From the NCBI RefSeq assembly GCF_028816475.1, contig NZ_CP118247.1:3216001-3280000 (forward strand): a stretch of 64,000 nucleotides of DNA. Direction: 5' to 3'. Position numbers and translations under genes: made by a program. Below are positions 56,306 through 64,000 of this stretch, piece by piece. The notes below the pieces were generated by a model that worked only from the letters and a program-made list of their open reading frames with translations, did no database searches and was not told the DNA's origin. The DNA is from Devosia rhodophyticola (GTDB lineage: Bacteria; Pseudomonadota; Alphaproteobacteria; Rhizobiales; Devosiaceae). The stretch's first letter is position 1. Each line of letters begins with the position of its first letter.

Positions 56306-56757
56306 CAGACTATTCCTGTAATGGTGACGGTAATGATGGCGACGCCGAAAAAGACCAGTACTGCAACAAGCGAGCGCCTCGATAATCTGGCAAGCCCGCA
56401 GACCCCGTGCCCCGAGGTGCAGCCATTGCCGATTTTGGTGCCGATACCGGTCAAGAGACCGGCGATGGCAACCCAGACCGGGGTTGGAATTGACCAACCT
56501 GCTGGCGGGGCGACGAGTTGGGCTGGTTCGGTGCCGCCGACCCCGAGGTCAGGAAACAGACGCGATGCCAGAAATGTCGCAGCGATAAGGGCGGCAAGAA
56601 ATACCAGACGCCAGATTACCGTCTGGGCCGGCGGAAGGAGCTGACCGAAAATGCCGGAAATGCCCGCGAGGCGACCATTGCCCAGCCAGAGCACGGCACT
56701 GGCGAGACCGATCAAAACGCCCCCGATTGTTGCGGTTAGCGGGGAAAATGCTTCCAT
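56305..56757 (-). CDS. YeeE/YedE family protein, first half
   Basis: A 150-residue membrane protein with the family signature GIGTKIGNGCTSGHGVCGLARLSRRS (given in parts: GCTSGHGVCG near residue 115). It has about four helices. It leads the three-gene cluster with the second half and the flavin monooxygenase-like gene. A likely operator is 34 bases upstream of its start. Confidence 0.87.
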   Translation of the reverse strand: MEAFSPLTATIGGVLIGLASAVLWLGNGRLAGISGIFGQLLPPAQTVIWRLVFLAALIAATFLASRLFPDLGVGGTEPAQLVAPPAGWSIPTPVWVAIAGLLTGIGTKIGNGCTSGHGVCGLARLSRRSLVAVLVFFGVAIITVTITGIV

Positions 56758-56790
56758 AATTCATCAATCCAATTGGGTCGGGTTCGTTGA

Positions 56791-56810
56791 ATATTAGCAT
56801 TTGCGAATAT
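56791..56810 (-). promoter_or_regulatory. operator-like palindrome upstream of the YeeE/YedE genes
   Basis: ATATTAGCAT followed by TTGCGAATAT: eight of ten positions are complementary across the centre. The pattern is close to ATTC-N8-GAAT sites reported for sulfide-responsive ArsR-type repressors (BigR/SqrR), with one base different in one arm. It overlaps a possible -10 box. No such regulator gene is visible in this window, so it would be encoded elsewhere. Confidence 0.4.
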
Positions 56811-56947
56811 GGTGAACTAGCGTCTGTCTTGCTCTAGCTTGGGGTGGAAGTGAAAAACTAGTGCGCAAATCAGCCCGGTTTTGGCTTTTATGTGCGAGCC
56901 GGTACCTCTAGATATAGGGACCGAATTGAATCGTCATGGAGCGTTAG

Positions 56948-57802
56948 ATGCTTGAGTTGTTGAGTGATCCCAATGTCTGGATCGCCCTTGGAACGCTTAC
57001 CGTTATGGAAATCGTGCTGGGCATCGACAACATTGTTTTCATATCCGTTCTGGTTTCGCGGTTGCCCACCGAACAGGCGGATCGGGCGCGCAAGTTGGGA
57101 TTGGCGCTGGCGCTGGTGTTCCGCATCCTGCTGCTTTTGGTCATCAGCTGGATCATCGGGCTGACCCAGCCTGCCATCAGCGCCTTTGGGTTGGACCTGT
57201 CCTGGAAAGACATTATCCTGATCGCGGGTGGTGTGTTCCTTGTCTATAAGGCGACCCACGAAATGCACGCGGCAATTGAAGAGCCGCATGAGGTTGACCT
57301 GATACAGGCCGCCAAAGCCTCATTTTCGGCAATCATCGTTCAGATCATCATCATCGACATGGTGTTTTCCATCGATTCGATTGTGACGGCCGTGGGGATG
57401 GCTGAGCATGTCGAGGTAATGATTGCTGCAGTGATCATTGCTGTCGGCGTCATGTTTGTTGCCTCGGGGCCCGTTGCCAAGTTCGTTTCCGACCATCCGA
57501 CGGTCAAGATGCTGGCGCTGGCGTTCCTTCTCCTAATCGGGGTGTCGCTGGTGGCTGACGGTCTTGGATTCCATATCCCCAAGGGCTACATCTATTCGGC
57601 AATGGGTTTTTCGGTGTTAGTGGAAGCCGTCAATATGGCCATGCGGCAGCGAAAGCTTGCCAAAGTAGGGGCGCACAAGGCCAAATCACAGGTCGAAGCG
57701 GTTTTGCCTGACGCAACGCAGGCCAAACGGAAATCCAAATCGACTTCGGCGGCGCGGGCGCAATCGCGCCCTAAATCGGCGCCGCGTAAACCCAAGGTAT
57801 AG
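56948..57802 (+). CDS. TerC family membrane protein
   Basis: A 284-residue polytopic protein with the TerC signature acidic motifs GIDNIVFISVLVSRLP (N-terminal) and IIDMVFSIDSIVTAVGM (central). About seven helices. The C-terminal 55 residues are basic and low in complexity (KRKSKSTSAARAQSRPKSAPRK). The family includes metal-ion exporters that help insert metals into exported proteins; the original name comes from tellurite resistance. It is two bases from qor and likely shares its transcript. Confidence 0.9.
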   Translation: MLELLSDPNVWIALGTLTVMEIVLGIDNIVFISVLVSRLPTEQADRARKLGLALALVFRILLLLVISWIIGLTQPAISAFGLDLSWKDIILIAGGVFLVYKATHEMHAAIEEPHEVDLIQAAKASFSAIIVQIIIIDMVFSIDSIVTAVGMAEHVEVMIAAVIIAVGVMFVASGPVAKFVSDHPTVKMLALAFLLLIGVSLVADGLGFHIPKGYIYSAMGFSVLVEAVNMAMRQRKLAKVGAHKAKSQVEAVLPDATQAKRKSKSTSAARAQSRPKSAPRKPKV

Positions 57803-57804
57803 GC

Positions 57805-58776
57805 ATGACCCAAGCTATTGTTGTTGAAAAGAACGGTGGGCCCGAACAACTCTCGGTCCAAAATATTTCCGTGGGCGCGCCAAAGACCGGGCAGTTGCGC
57901 ATTCGCCAGACTGCAATTGGTGTGAATTTTATCGATACCTACCAGCGCTCGGGCCTCTACAAGATTGAAATGCCATTTGTGGCGGGCAATGAAGGGGTTG
58001 GCGTAATCACCGAGATCGGCCCGAACGTTTCGGGTTTTTCGGTCGGTGATAAGGTGACCTACCAAGGGCAGGTTGGCGCGTATAGCGCCGAGCGGCTGCT
58101 GGATGCCGAACGGGCCATACCCGTGCCGGATGGCATTGAGGATCAAACCGCTGCAGCGATCATGCTCAAGGGCATGACTGCCTATTATTTGATGTTCAAG
58201 ACATGGCCGCTTGCCAAGGGCGAAGCGGTACTGTTTCACGCGGCAGCGGGCGGGGTAGGGCTGATCGCCTGCCAGTGGGCCAAGGCAATCGGTGCGCGCG
58301 TTATTGGCACGGCGGGCAGCGCCGAAAAGCTGGCGCTGGCCAAGGCGCACGGCTGTGATGAGGTGATCAACTATCGCGAGGAGGACTTTGCGGCCCGCGT
58401 CAAGGAATTGACCAATGGTCGTGGTGTTGATGTTGTTTACGACGGGGTTGGCAAGGACACGTTTGAAAAGTCGCTGGATTGTCTGCGGCCGCGCGGACTG
58501 ATGGTCAGTTTTGGCAATGCATCAGGACCGGTTTCGGTGCCCGATCTCGGCATTCTGGCGCGCAAGGGGTCGCTTTATGTAACCCGACCGACTTCGGCGC
58601 ACTATTTTGCTGATCGCCAATCAATGCTGGAAGCGGCCAACGCCGTATTTGACGTGGTCGCTTCAGGCAAGGTCAAAGTCGAAATTGGTGCGACCTATCC
58701 GCTGGCAAATGCGGCCGAGGCGCACGAGGCACTGGAGGGGCGGAAGACCACAGGGTCGGTAGTGCTTACGCCATAG
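57805..58776 (+). CDS. NADPH:quinone oxidoreductase, zinc-independent alcohol dehydrogenase type
   Basis: A 323-residue MDR-superfamily protein resembling quinone oxidoreductase 1 (Qor). GVNFIDTYQRSGLY, EGVGVITEIGPNVSGFSVGDKVTY, the NADPH-binding AAAGGVGLIACQWAKAIGARVIGTAGS and NYREEDFAARV. No structural or catalytic zinc cysteines are seen. Probably reduces quinones by one electron. Co-transcribed with terC is likely. Confidence 0.9.
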   Translation: MTQAIVVEKNGGPEQLSVQNISVGAPKTGQLRIRQTAIGVNFIDTYQRSGLYKIEMPFVAGNEGVGVITEIGPNVSGFSVGDKVTYQGQVGAYSAERLLDAERAIPVPDGIEDQTAAAIMLKGMTAYYLMFKTWPLAKGEAVLFHAAAGGVGLIACQWAKAIGARVIGTAGSAEKLALAKAHGCDEVINYREEDFAARVKELTNGRGVDVVYDGVGKDTFEKSLDCLRPRGLMVSFGNASGPVSVPDLGILARKGSLYVTRPTSAHYFADRQSMLEAANAVFDVVASGKVKVEIGATYPLANAAEAHEALEGRKTTGSVVLTP

Positions 58777-58877
58777 TGAGATTGTGAACCATCGCCGTGA
58801 GTTTTTCACACCTGCAGTTGTACGGTGAACGAGAGTGCCTTGACAGACAAAGTCAAACCCCTGAAAAGGCACGCAGA

Positions 58878-58951
58878 GGCCACGTGGCGGAGTGGTGACG
58901 CAGCGGATTGCAAATCCGCGTACCCCAGTTCAATTCTGGGCGTGGCCTCCA
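58878..58951 (+). tRNA. tRNA-Cys (anticodon GCA)
   Basis: A 74-base cloverleaf with encoded CCA. Acceptor GGCCACG pairs with CGTGGCC, discriminator T. Anticodon loop TTGCAAA inside CGGA/TCCG arms. T arm CCCAG TTCAATT CTGGG. A TTGACA at 58840-58845 lies 33 bases upstream, too close to the tRNA 5' end to be a convincing -35, so the tRNA may be made from a longer transcript. Confidence 0.93.
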
Positions 58952-59084
58952 AATTCCAGAAAATCTAAAGCACTCGCCCAAAATGATCGGTAGCTTTTTG
59001 CCGCATTGCAGGATGGGCGCTTGCGCATGCCGGGGGAAGGGGATATTCACGTCGAGCATATGAGCAGAGTCAGGGCGGCCACGA

Positions 59085-59750
59085 ATGGATGAATATTTGA
59101 AGGCGCGCAAATACATGGTGGATAACCAGTTGCGCACCAGTGGAATAACTGATTGGCGGATACTGCTCGTCATGAGCGATATTCCAAGAGAAGACTTCGT
59201 TTCTGATTCAGCAAGTGTGGTTGCCTATTCTGATAATCATATGCCGGTTGCAGTCGGCACTGGCGCCAAGCGCTATCTCGCTGCGGCAGCGCCGTTCGCC
59301 AAACTCATTCAGTTAGCCGAAATCGGACCCACTGACACGGTTCTCGATGTTGGCGCCGTTACCGGCTATTCAACGGCAGTTATCGCGGGATTGGCCGCCA
59401 CCGTAACCGGGCTTGAAATTGATCCAGCCATGGTCACCGCGGCAAACGCCCACCTTTCAACCCTCGGGATCAGCAATGCCAAGGTCATTGCCGGACCGCT
59501 GGCCGAAGGCGTTGCAGGACAAGGACAATACAGCGTTATCGTTCTTGAAGGCGTGGTTGCGGCGGTGCCGCAGGCACTTTTGGATCAACTGGCAGATGGT
59601 GGGCGGTTGGTTGCCCTGATTTCAAATGGCGGACCGGCAGTTGCTCATATTTTCGTGCGATCGGGCAGCGAAGTTGCCGGACGGGCCGAGTTCAACGCGA
59701 ATATGCCCCAGCTTCCAATAGAAGTTCCGGAGCGGGAATTCGAATTTTAG
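59085..59750 (+). CDS. protein-L-isoaspartate O-methyltransferase family protein
   Basis: A 221-residue Rossmann methyltransferase of the PCMT family. N-terminal KARKYMVDNQLRTSGITD and PREDFV fit; motif I is VLDVGAVTGYSTAV with the acidic LEIDPAM next. Catalytic PIMT proteins usually carry a GTGSGY-like motif I and a Ser in the QTIS region; neither is clear here, so it may act on a different substrate than damaged isoaspartates. It precedes tolC in an arrangement common in Rhizobiales. Confidence 0.85.
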   Translation: MDEYLKARKYMVDNQLRTSGITDWRILLVMSDIPREDFVSDSASVVAYSDNHMPVAVGTGAKRYLAAAAPFAKLIQLAEIGPTDTVLDVGAVTGYSTAVIAGLAATVTGLEIDPAMVTAANAHLSTLGISNAKVIAGPLAEGVAGQGQYSVIVLEGVVAAVPQALLDQLADGGRLVALISNGGPAVAHIFVRSGSEVAGRAEFNANMPQLPIEVPEREFEF

Positions 59751-59884
59751 GCATATTTTCCGATGTGTGTTGCTCGGCGAACACGCTTCAACATTAAATA
59801 TTCAACAAATTGCGTCACCATCGTTCGATTAGTTGTGTGGCGTGAGTACCCGGCATAGTGTTTGCGGGATTGGAGAGGCTGATA

Positions 59885-61243
59885 ATGAAATTTAGTGGTC
59901 AAATATTCGCTAGTGTTCTGGCGATGACGGCAGCCTTTGGCGTTACCGGTGTACAGGCGCAGTCCATTGCGGAAGCACTCACGCGGGCTTATCAGTACGC
60001 ACCTGATCTGGCGTCGGCGGAATTAGCGGCCAAGGTTTCGAGTGAAGGTATCGTTGCTGCCAAATCTGCGAAACTGCCGCAGTTGGGAGCCACAGTCAGT
60101 GGTGATTATACCGTGCGCGGCGTTGGTGGTTCATTCACAGATACGCAGTCCCTGTCAGCGGGGCTCGGCTACAATCAGACGTTATTTGACAGCAACAAGA
60201 CTGACTCCAATGTTGAAGCGGCGCGGGCGGGCGCCCAGGCGGCCGAATATAACATCCGTAATACGGAGCAGAATGTGCTGCTGGCGGTTGTGCAGGCTTA
60301 TATGGCTGTGCTTGGCGGGCGTCAGTTGGTGCAGTTGCAGTCCGAAAACCAGACCTTTTATCAGGCGCAGCTGAAATCGGCGCGCGACAGACTGGACGTT
60401 GGTGAGGGCACCCGCATTGATGTGGCGCAGGCCGAGGCGCGGTTGGCGCAGGGCGTTGCCACCTATCGGGCAGCGGTCAACCAGCTCGAAATTAGCCAGG
60501 CGACCTTCCAGCGTTATGTCGGCCAGAAGCCTGGCAACCTGAGCCCATCGCACAATTTCACCCGTCTGGTACCACGTTCGCTGGATGCGGCGATTGCGGA
60601 AGCAGAGGGTGGGCATCCCGCCATTTTGATGGCCAAGGCCGCAATTCGGGCGGCACAAGCGGGCGGCGAAGCGGCCAAGGCCGCGTTCGGACCTACGGTT
60701 GCTTTGACCGGGTCGGTTGGGATGGGACTGACCGATACGGCGCCAACGCCCGTGGTTTCGGGCGCCGTCGGGTTCAAGATTTCTGTGCCGATCTACGCGG
60801 GTGGGGCTATCGGTTCGGGGGTTCGCAAGGCGAACCTGCAACAGATCAAGTCAGAGGTTGACGCCATGTCGGCCTACGATCGGGTTCGTGAATCTGTTAT
60901 TTCGGCGTGGTCAGGTGTGCAAAGCGCCGACTCCCAAATCCAGGCGGCGCAGTCGGCCGTGTCCGCTGGTCAGGAAGTTTTGAGCGGGGTTATTCAGGAA
61001 CGTGATCTGGGTGCACGCACGACATTGGACGTCCTTAATGCACAAAGCGATTTGACGACCGCCAGGCAAAGTCTGATCAATGCATCGACAAACAAGGTAG
61101 TCGCGACATTTTCTCTTCTGTCCGCCATGGGTCATCTGACGGCGACCGATCTCGGTTTGGGTGTCAAGATCAAGACCGCAGAGCCTTACACGGCGACTGT
61201 CGAGGATGTTTGGCAAGAATTGCGCTCCGTTAGCGACAATTAG
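59885..61243 (+). CDS. TolC family outer membrane protein
   Basis: A 452-residue outer-membrane channel for type I secretion or RND efflux. Signal peptide ends GVQA before QSIAEALTRAYQYAPDL. Two long alpha-helical repeats of the OEP family follow, each with hairpin helices (VEAARAGAQAAEYN, QSDLTTARQSLIN). It lacks a lipobox, so it is not an OprM-type lipoprotein. GGAGAGG six bases before ATG 59885 supports this start. A hairpin follows the gene. Confidence 0.93.
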   Translation: MKFSGQIFASVLAMTAAFGVTGVQAQSIAEALTRAYQYAPDLASAELAAKVSSEGIVAAKSAKLPQLGATVSGDYTVRGVGGSFTDTQSLSAGLGYNQTLFDSNKTDSNVEAARAGAQAAEYNIRNTEQNVLLAVVQAYMAVLGGRQLVQLQSENQTFYQAQLKSARDRLDVGEGTRIDVAQAEARLAQGVATYRAAVNQLEISQATFQRYVGQKPGNLSPSHNFTRLVPRSLDAAIAEAEGGHPAILMAKAAIRAAQAGGEAAKAAFGPTVALTGSVGMGLTDTAPTPVVSGAVGFKISVPIYAGGAIGSGVRKANLQQIKSEVDAMSAYDRVRESVISAWSGVQSADSQIQAAQSAVSAGQEVLSGVIQERDLGARTTLDVLNAQSDLTTARQSLINASTNKVVATFSLLSAMGHLTATDLGLGVKIKTAEPYTATVEDVWQELRSVSDN

Positions 61244-61274
61244 GCGATCACGCCAAATTTAGACGCAAGTTATG

Positions 61275-61305
61275 GTGGTCGGGCAAGTCCCGGCCACAAG
61301 TTTTA
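61275..61305 (+). terminator. hairpin downstream of tolC
   Basis: GTGGTCGGG, loop CAAGT, CCCGGCCAC with one G-U pair, followed by AAGTTTTA. A nine-base-pair stem and a short T tract, about 31 bases after the tolC stop. Confidence 0.5.
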
Positions 61306-61441
61306 GGGGAAGACCTAATTCTGTCGCCTTGCAGCGATTCCTTAATTCATGCGCTCGGTCTAAGGTACCTGCGCGAATCAGAGTAACGGCCAGTGCGGAT
61401 GGTGGAGTTCTCTGGTGTCAGTGCATGAGTAAGAGGCGGAT

Positions 61442-62236
61442 ATGAACAAGCCTGCGACCAAAGAACCGTCGATGGACGAGATCCTATCGTCGATCCGACA
61501 GATTATTGCGGACGACGATGCGGCAGGAGCGCCACGCAAACCTGTGCTGCAGGCCGCGCCGCCACCCATGCAGGCAACACCGGCACGCACACAAATCACT
61601 GACGATGCGGATGACGGCTTTGACGAGATGGAGCCATTGGCGCTGTCTTCGGCCCAGATGTTGCCCGAGCAGGAGCCCGAGGTGCCAAGTGGTGGTGGTG
61701 GCTTGAGTTTTGACGACATTCTTGCTGATGCCGAGGACGAGGACGAGGAAACCGTGGATGTGGCGGGTTTGGTAGAACCCGATGATATTGGCTTTGAAGC
61801 CGATCCTGAGCCAGAAGCCGAACCAGAAATTGCGCGGGCACCGGTATCCGAACCTGAACCTGTTGTTGCGGTGCCCGAGCCCGAACCCGAACCAATCATG
61901 GAACGGTCGGCTGAGCCTGCGCCAATACCAACAGTGGAGCTGGTCCAGCCGGCACCACAACAAGCACGTGCAACGGAAAAGGCGCCTCCGATGCCAGATG
62001 CGACTTTAAGCCGGGACATGGCCGAACAACTGGTGGAACCCGCAACAAATGCTGCCGTTCGGAGCACGTTTGCGCGGCTCAACAACCTTGGCCTCGGCGC
62101 TCAGGGCGTGACCATTGAATCGATAATGCGCGATATGCTGCGTCCGATGCTCAAGGAATGGTTGGATGAAAATCTGCCTTCGGTGGTCGAGCGTATGGTT
62201 GAAAAAGAAATAGCGCGCGTTTCGCGCGGCGAGTAG
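61442..62236 (+). CDS. PopZ-like polar organising protein (DUF2497)
   Basis: A 264-residue protein with the layout of PopZ: an N-terminal EPSMDEILSSIRQIIADDDA helix, a central acidic low-complexity region rich in Pro and Glu (about 80-185), and a conserved C-terminal helical part (SRDMAEQL, LGAQGVTIESIMRDMLRPMLKEWL, EKEIARVSRGE). In Caulobacter PopZ forms a condensate at the poles that anchors centromeres. The short N-terminal and C-terminal parts fit DUF2497 of Rhizobiales. It lies 154 bases before valS. Confidence 0.88.
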   Translation: MNKPATKEPSMDEILSSIRQIIADDDAAGAPRKPVLQAAPPPMQATPARTQITDDADDGFDEMEPLALSSAQMLPEQEPEVPSGGGGLSFDDILADAEDEDEETVDVAGLVEPDDIGFEADPEPEAEPEIARAPVSEPEPVVAVPEPEPEPIMERSAEPAPIPTVELVQPAPQQARATEKAPPMPDATLSRDMAEQLVEPATNAAVRSTFARLNNLGLGAQGVTIESIMRDMLRPMLKEWLDENLPSVVERMVEKEIARVSRGE

Positions 62237-62390
62237 CTGATTGGCCGTTTCGTTGGCGAGATAAGTCGTCGGGCCGCTGCAACGCAGTTGACCCTGCGGT
62301 CAGCATTTGCTTGAAGACATGCAATTCCCTATCGGCCCGTCCGAATCCGAATGTGGATTTTGGCGGGCTGTTGCTGTTGTGAGTGACAAT

Positions 62391-64000
62391 ATGATTGAAA
62401 AGACCTATCAGCCCGGCAGCGTCGAAGGGCGCATTTTCGAGCAGTGGCTGGAAGCCAACGCCTTTGCTGCTGGTGCCGGCGCGGCACCGGGCGCGGAACC
62501 CTTTTCAATTGTCATCCCGCCACCCAATGTCACTGGATCGCTGCATGTGGGGCACGCGCTCAACAACACGATCCAGGACATTCTGGTGCGGTTCAACCGG
62601 ATGCTGAAAAAGGATGTGCTGTGGCAGCCGGGGATGGACCACGCGGGCATTGCCACCCAGATGATAGTCGAACGTCGCTTGATGGAAGCGCAGGAGCCAT
62701 CTCGCCGCGACCTGGGGCGCGAAGAATTTTTGCGCCGCGTCTGGCAATGGAAAGGCGAGAGTGGCGGCACAATCATGAATCAATTGAAGCGCTTGGGCGC
62801 TTCGGCCGATTTTTCGCGCGAACGTTTCACCATGGGCGAGAACGGCGCGCCGGACGACCAGATGGTTCGCGCTGTGACCAAGGTTTTTGTCGAGTTGCAC
62901 GAGCGTGGTTTGATTTATCGCGCCAAGCGGTTGGTCAATTGGCATCCGGGACTGGAAACGGCGATTTCAGATCTTGAGGTCGAGAATATCGAAGTGAAGG
63001 GCCATATGTGGCACCTGCGCTATCCGTTGGCAGATGGGGTCACTTACCAGTTTCCTATCGGCCACGATGATGATGGCACGCCGATTGAATTTGAAACGCG
63101 CGACTATATCATTGTTGCAACGACCCGGCCCGAGACGATGTTGGGCGACAGCGGTGTCGCGGTGCATCCCGATGACGAGCGTTATGCCTCGTTGGTCGGC
63201 AAATTTGTCGAACTGCCTCTCGTGGGGCGGCGCATCCCGATTGTTGCTGACGAATATGCTGATCCAAGTCTGGGCTCGGGTGCGGTCAAGATCACGCCGG
63301 CCCACGACTTCAACGACTTTGAAGTTGGCGTTCGCAACGATCTCGAGCAGATCAACATTCTGACGACCAGAGGCGAAATCGTTGACACGGCACCGGAAGT
63401 CTACCGGGGGCTGGATCGGTTTGTGGCGCGCAAGCGCATTGTTGCCGATCTTAGCGCTTTAGCGGAAGGGGATCCGACGCGTGGTCTGGACCATATTGAA
63501 GACAAGAAAATCATGGTTCCCCATGACGAAAAGTCCAAACTTGTAGTCATCGAGCCGTTTCTGACCGACCAATGGTGGGTCAAAGCCGACGTTTTGGCCG
63601 AACCAGCGCTTGCCGCGGTGCGCGAGGGCCGAACCCGGTTCGTGCCCCAGCAGTATGAAAATACCTATTTTGCCTGGCTTGAGAACATCAAGCCATGGTG
63701 CATTTCGCGCCAGCTGTGGTGGGGGCATCAGATACCGGCGTGGTACGGGCCGGACAATCATGCGTTTGTGGCGCAGAATGAAGCCGAAGCTCAGGCTGCG
63801 GCCAATTTGCACTATGGCAAGCCAGTCGTGCTGCGCCGCGACGAGGATGTGCTGGACACCTGGTTCTCCTCGGCGCTTTGGCCGTTTTCGACGATGGGGT
63901 GGCCTGACGAGACACCGGAACTCAAGCGTTATTTCCCAACCAGCGTGTTGGTGACGGGATTTGATATCATCTTTTTCTGGGTTGCCCGGATGATGATGAT
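62391..64000 (+). CDS. valS: valine-tRNA ligase (3' part beyond the window)
   Basis: Class I aminoacyl-tRNA synthetase that attaches valine to its tRNA. The first 536 residues are visible and open at the right edge. HIGH signature as HVGH in [32 protein letters not shown], the editing domain with [18 protein letters not shown], and [15 protein letters not shown]. The KMSKS loop is outside. I use ATG 62391 ([16 protein letters not shown]); a GTG at 62379 in the same frame is a possible alternative start. Confidence 0.96.
   Translation, partial: MIEKTYQPGSVEGRIFEQWLEANAFAAGAGAAPGAEPFSIVIPPPNVTGSLHVGHALNNTIQDILVRFNRMLKKDVLWQPGMDHAGIATQMIVERRLMEAQEPSRRDLGREEFLRRVWQWKGESGGTIMNQLKRLGASADFSRERFTMGENGAPDDQMVRAVTKVFVELHERGLIYRAKRLVNWHPGLETAISDLEVENIEVKGHMWHLRYPLADGVTYQFPIGHDDDGTPIEFETRDYIIVATTRPETMLGDSGVAVHPDDERYASLVGKFVELPLVGRRIPIVADEYADPSLGSGAVKITPAHDFNDFEVGVRNDLEQINILTTRGEIVDTAPEVYRGLDRFVARKRIVADLSALAEGDPTRGLDHIEDKKIMVPHDEKSKLVVIEPFLTDQWWVKADVLAEPALAAVREGRTRFVPQQYENTYFAWLENIKPWCISRQLWWGHQIPAWYGPDNHAFVAQNEAEAQAAANLHYGKPVVLRRDEDVLDTWFSSALWPFSTMGWPDETPELKRYFPTSVLVTGFDIIFFWVARMMM

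Noticed and set aside
58840..58867. Promoter of tRNA-Cys at TTGACA 58840
   Set aside because: The spacing would start transcription exactly at the mature 5' end and the -10 (TGAAAA) is poor.
1..64000. Prophage, insertion sequences, CRISPR arrays, rRNA operon or secondary-metabolite cluster
   Set aside because: I saw no transposase, integrase, phage structural gene, regularly spaced repeat or rRNA sequence. The content is conserved chromosomal genes.

Overview
The window is a gene-dense chromosomal segment of an alphaproteobacterium, most likely of the order Hyphomicrobiales (Rhizobiales). A Devosiaceae-like member is my best guess, by inference from gene content. Markers seen in the sequence are divK-pleD next to dinB and a DUF3572 gene, a PopZ-type polar organiser next to valS, an Omp25-like barrel, an IalB protein, and the runs rpmG/DUF983/rnr/topA/dprA/plsY/pyrC-like/pyrB/ruvX/gatC/gatA/gatB, coaD/cyclophilin/cyclophilin/queA/tgt and glmU/glmS/recG/sdhE/mfd. 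I see no insertion sequence, prophage, CRISPR array, integrase or rRNA operon. Nearly all of the window is core chromosome.

Layout. 1-1910 (minus): an unrecognised partial gene and a secreted D,D-carboxypeptidase with a SPOR domain. 2.0-5.0 kb (plus): clpS-clpA, preceded by a nested inverted repeat. 5.0-11.5 kb (minus): DUF1275 membrane protein, HIT protein, a fatty-acid hydroxylase/SDR fusion, a DUF482 acyltransferase-like protein, a glycerophosphodiesterase, a RidA protein, dinB and DUF3572. 11.6-13.5 kb (plus): divK-pleD cell-cycle and c-di-GMP genes. 13.5-13.85 kb: a gene-free stretch with strong RNA-like hairpins. 13.85-20.1 kb (minus): rpmG, mpg, DUF983, rnr, topA. 20.3-21.4 kb (plus): an aldo-keto reductase that splits topA from dprA. 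21.4-26.0 kb (minus): dprA, plsY, a dihydroorotase-like gene, pyrB, ruvX.

26.0-35.0 kb (mostly plus): gatC, gatA and gatB, spread out and interleaved with three GNAT acetyltransferases, a secreted protein, a pentapeptide-repeat protein, a chorismate mutase-like protein and others, with many 4-base overlaps. DUF998 and YjhX genes sit on the other strand. 35-42.4 kb: EamA transporter (minus), then coaD, two cyclophilins, queA, tgt, pgi, map (plus). 42.5-44.4 kb: outer-membrane barrel (minus), tRNA-Lys (plus), SPOR-like membrane protein (minus). 44.5-54.6 kb: glmU-glmS (UDP-GlcNAc supply), recG (minus), sdhE-mfd-small ORF-ialB. 54.7-56.8 kb (minus): flavin monooxygenase-like gene and a split YeeE/YedE sulfur transporter pair with an operator-like palindrome. 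56.9-64 kb (plus): terC, qor, tRNA-Cys, pcm-like, tolC, popZ-like, and valS cut by the window end.

The most notable overall result is that four conserved genes (dacA-like, rpmG, DUF983, mfd) each carry a single-base frameshift. Each is repaired to the family's normal length by adding or removing one base. Because rpmG and mfd are normally intact, I favour sequencing or assembly indels over real gene decay, but the sequence alone cannot settle this. Other points to check: paired hairpins between pleD and rpmG, a nested inverted repeat between dacA and clpS, an apparent ATT start for mpg inside a TAATT overlap, a dihydroorotase-like protein without its HxH metal motif, a Tgt with a degenerate zinc motif, and a truncated metallo-beta-lactamase-like protein without its metal-binding motif. 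I did not find a convincing new multi-gene system.
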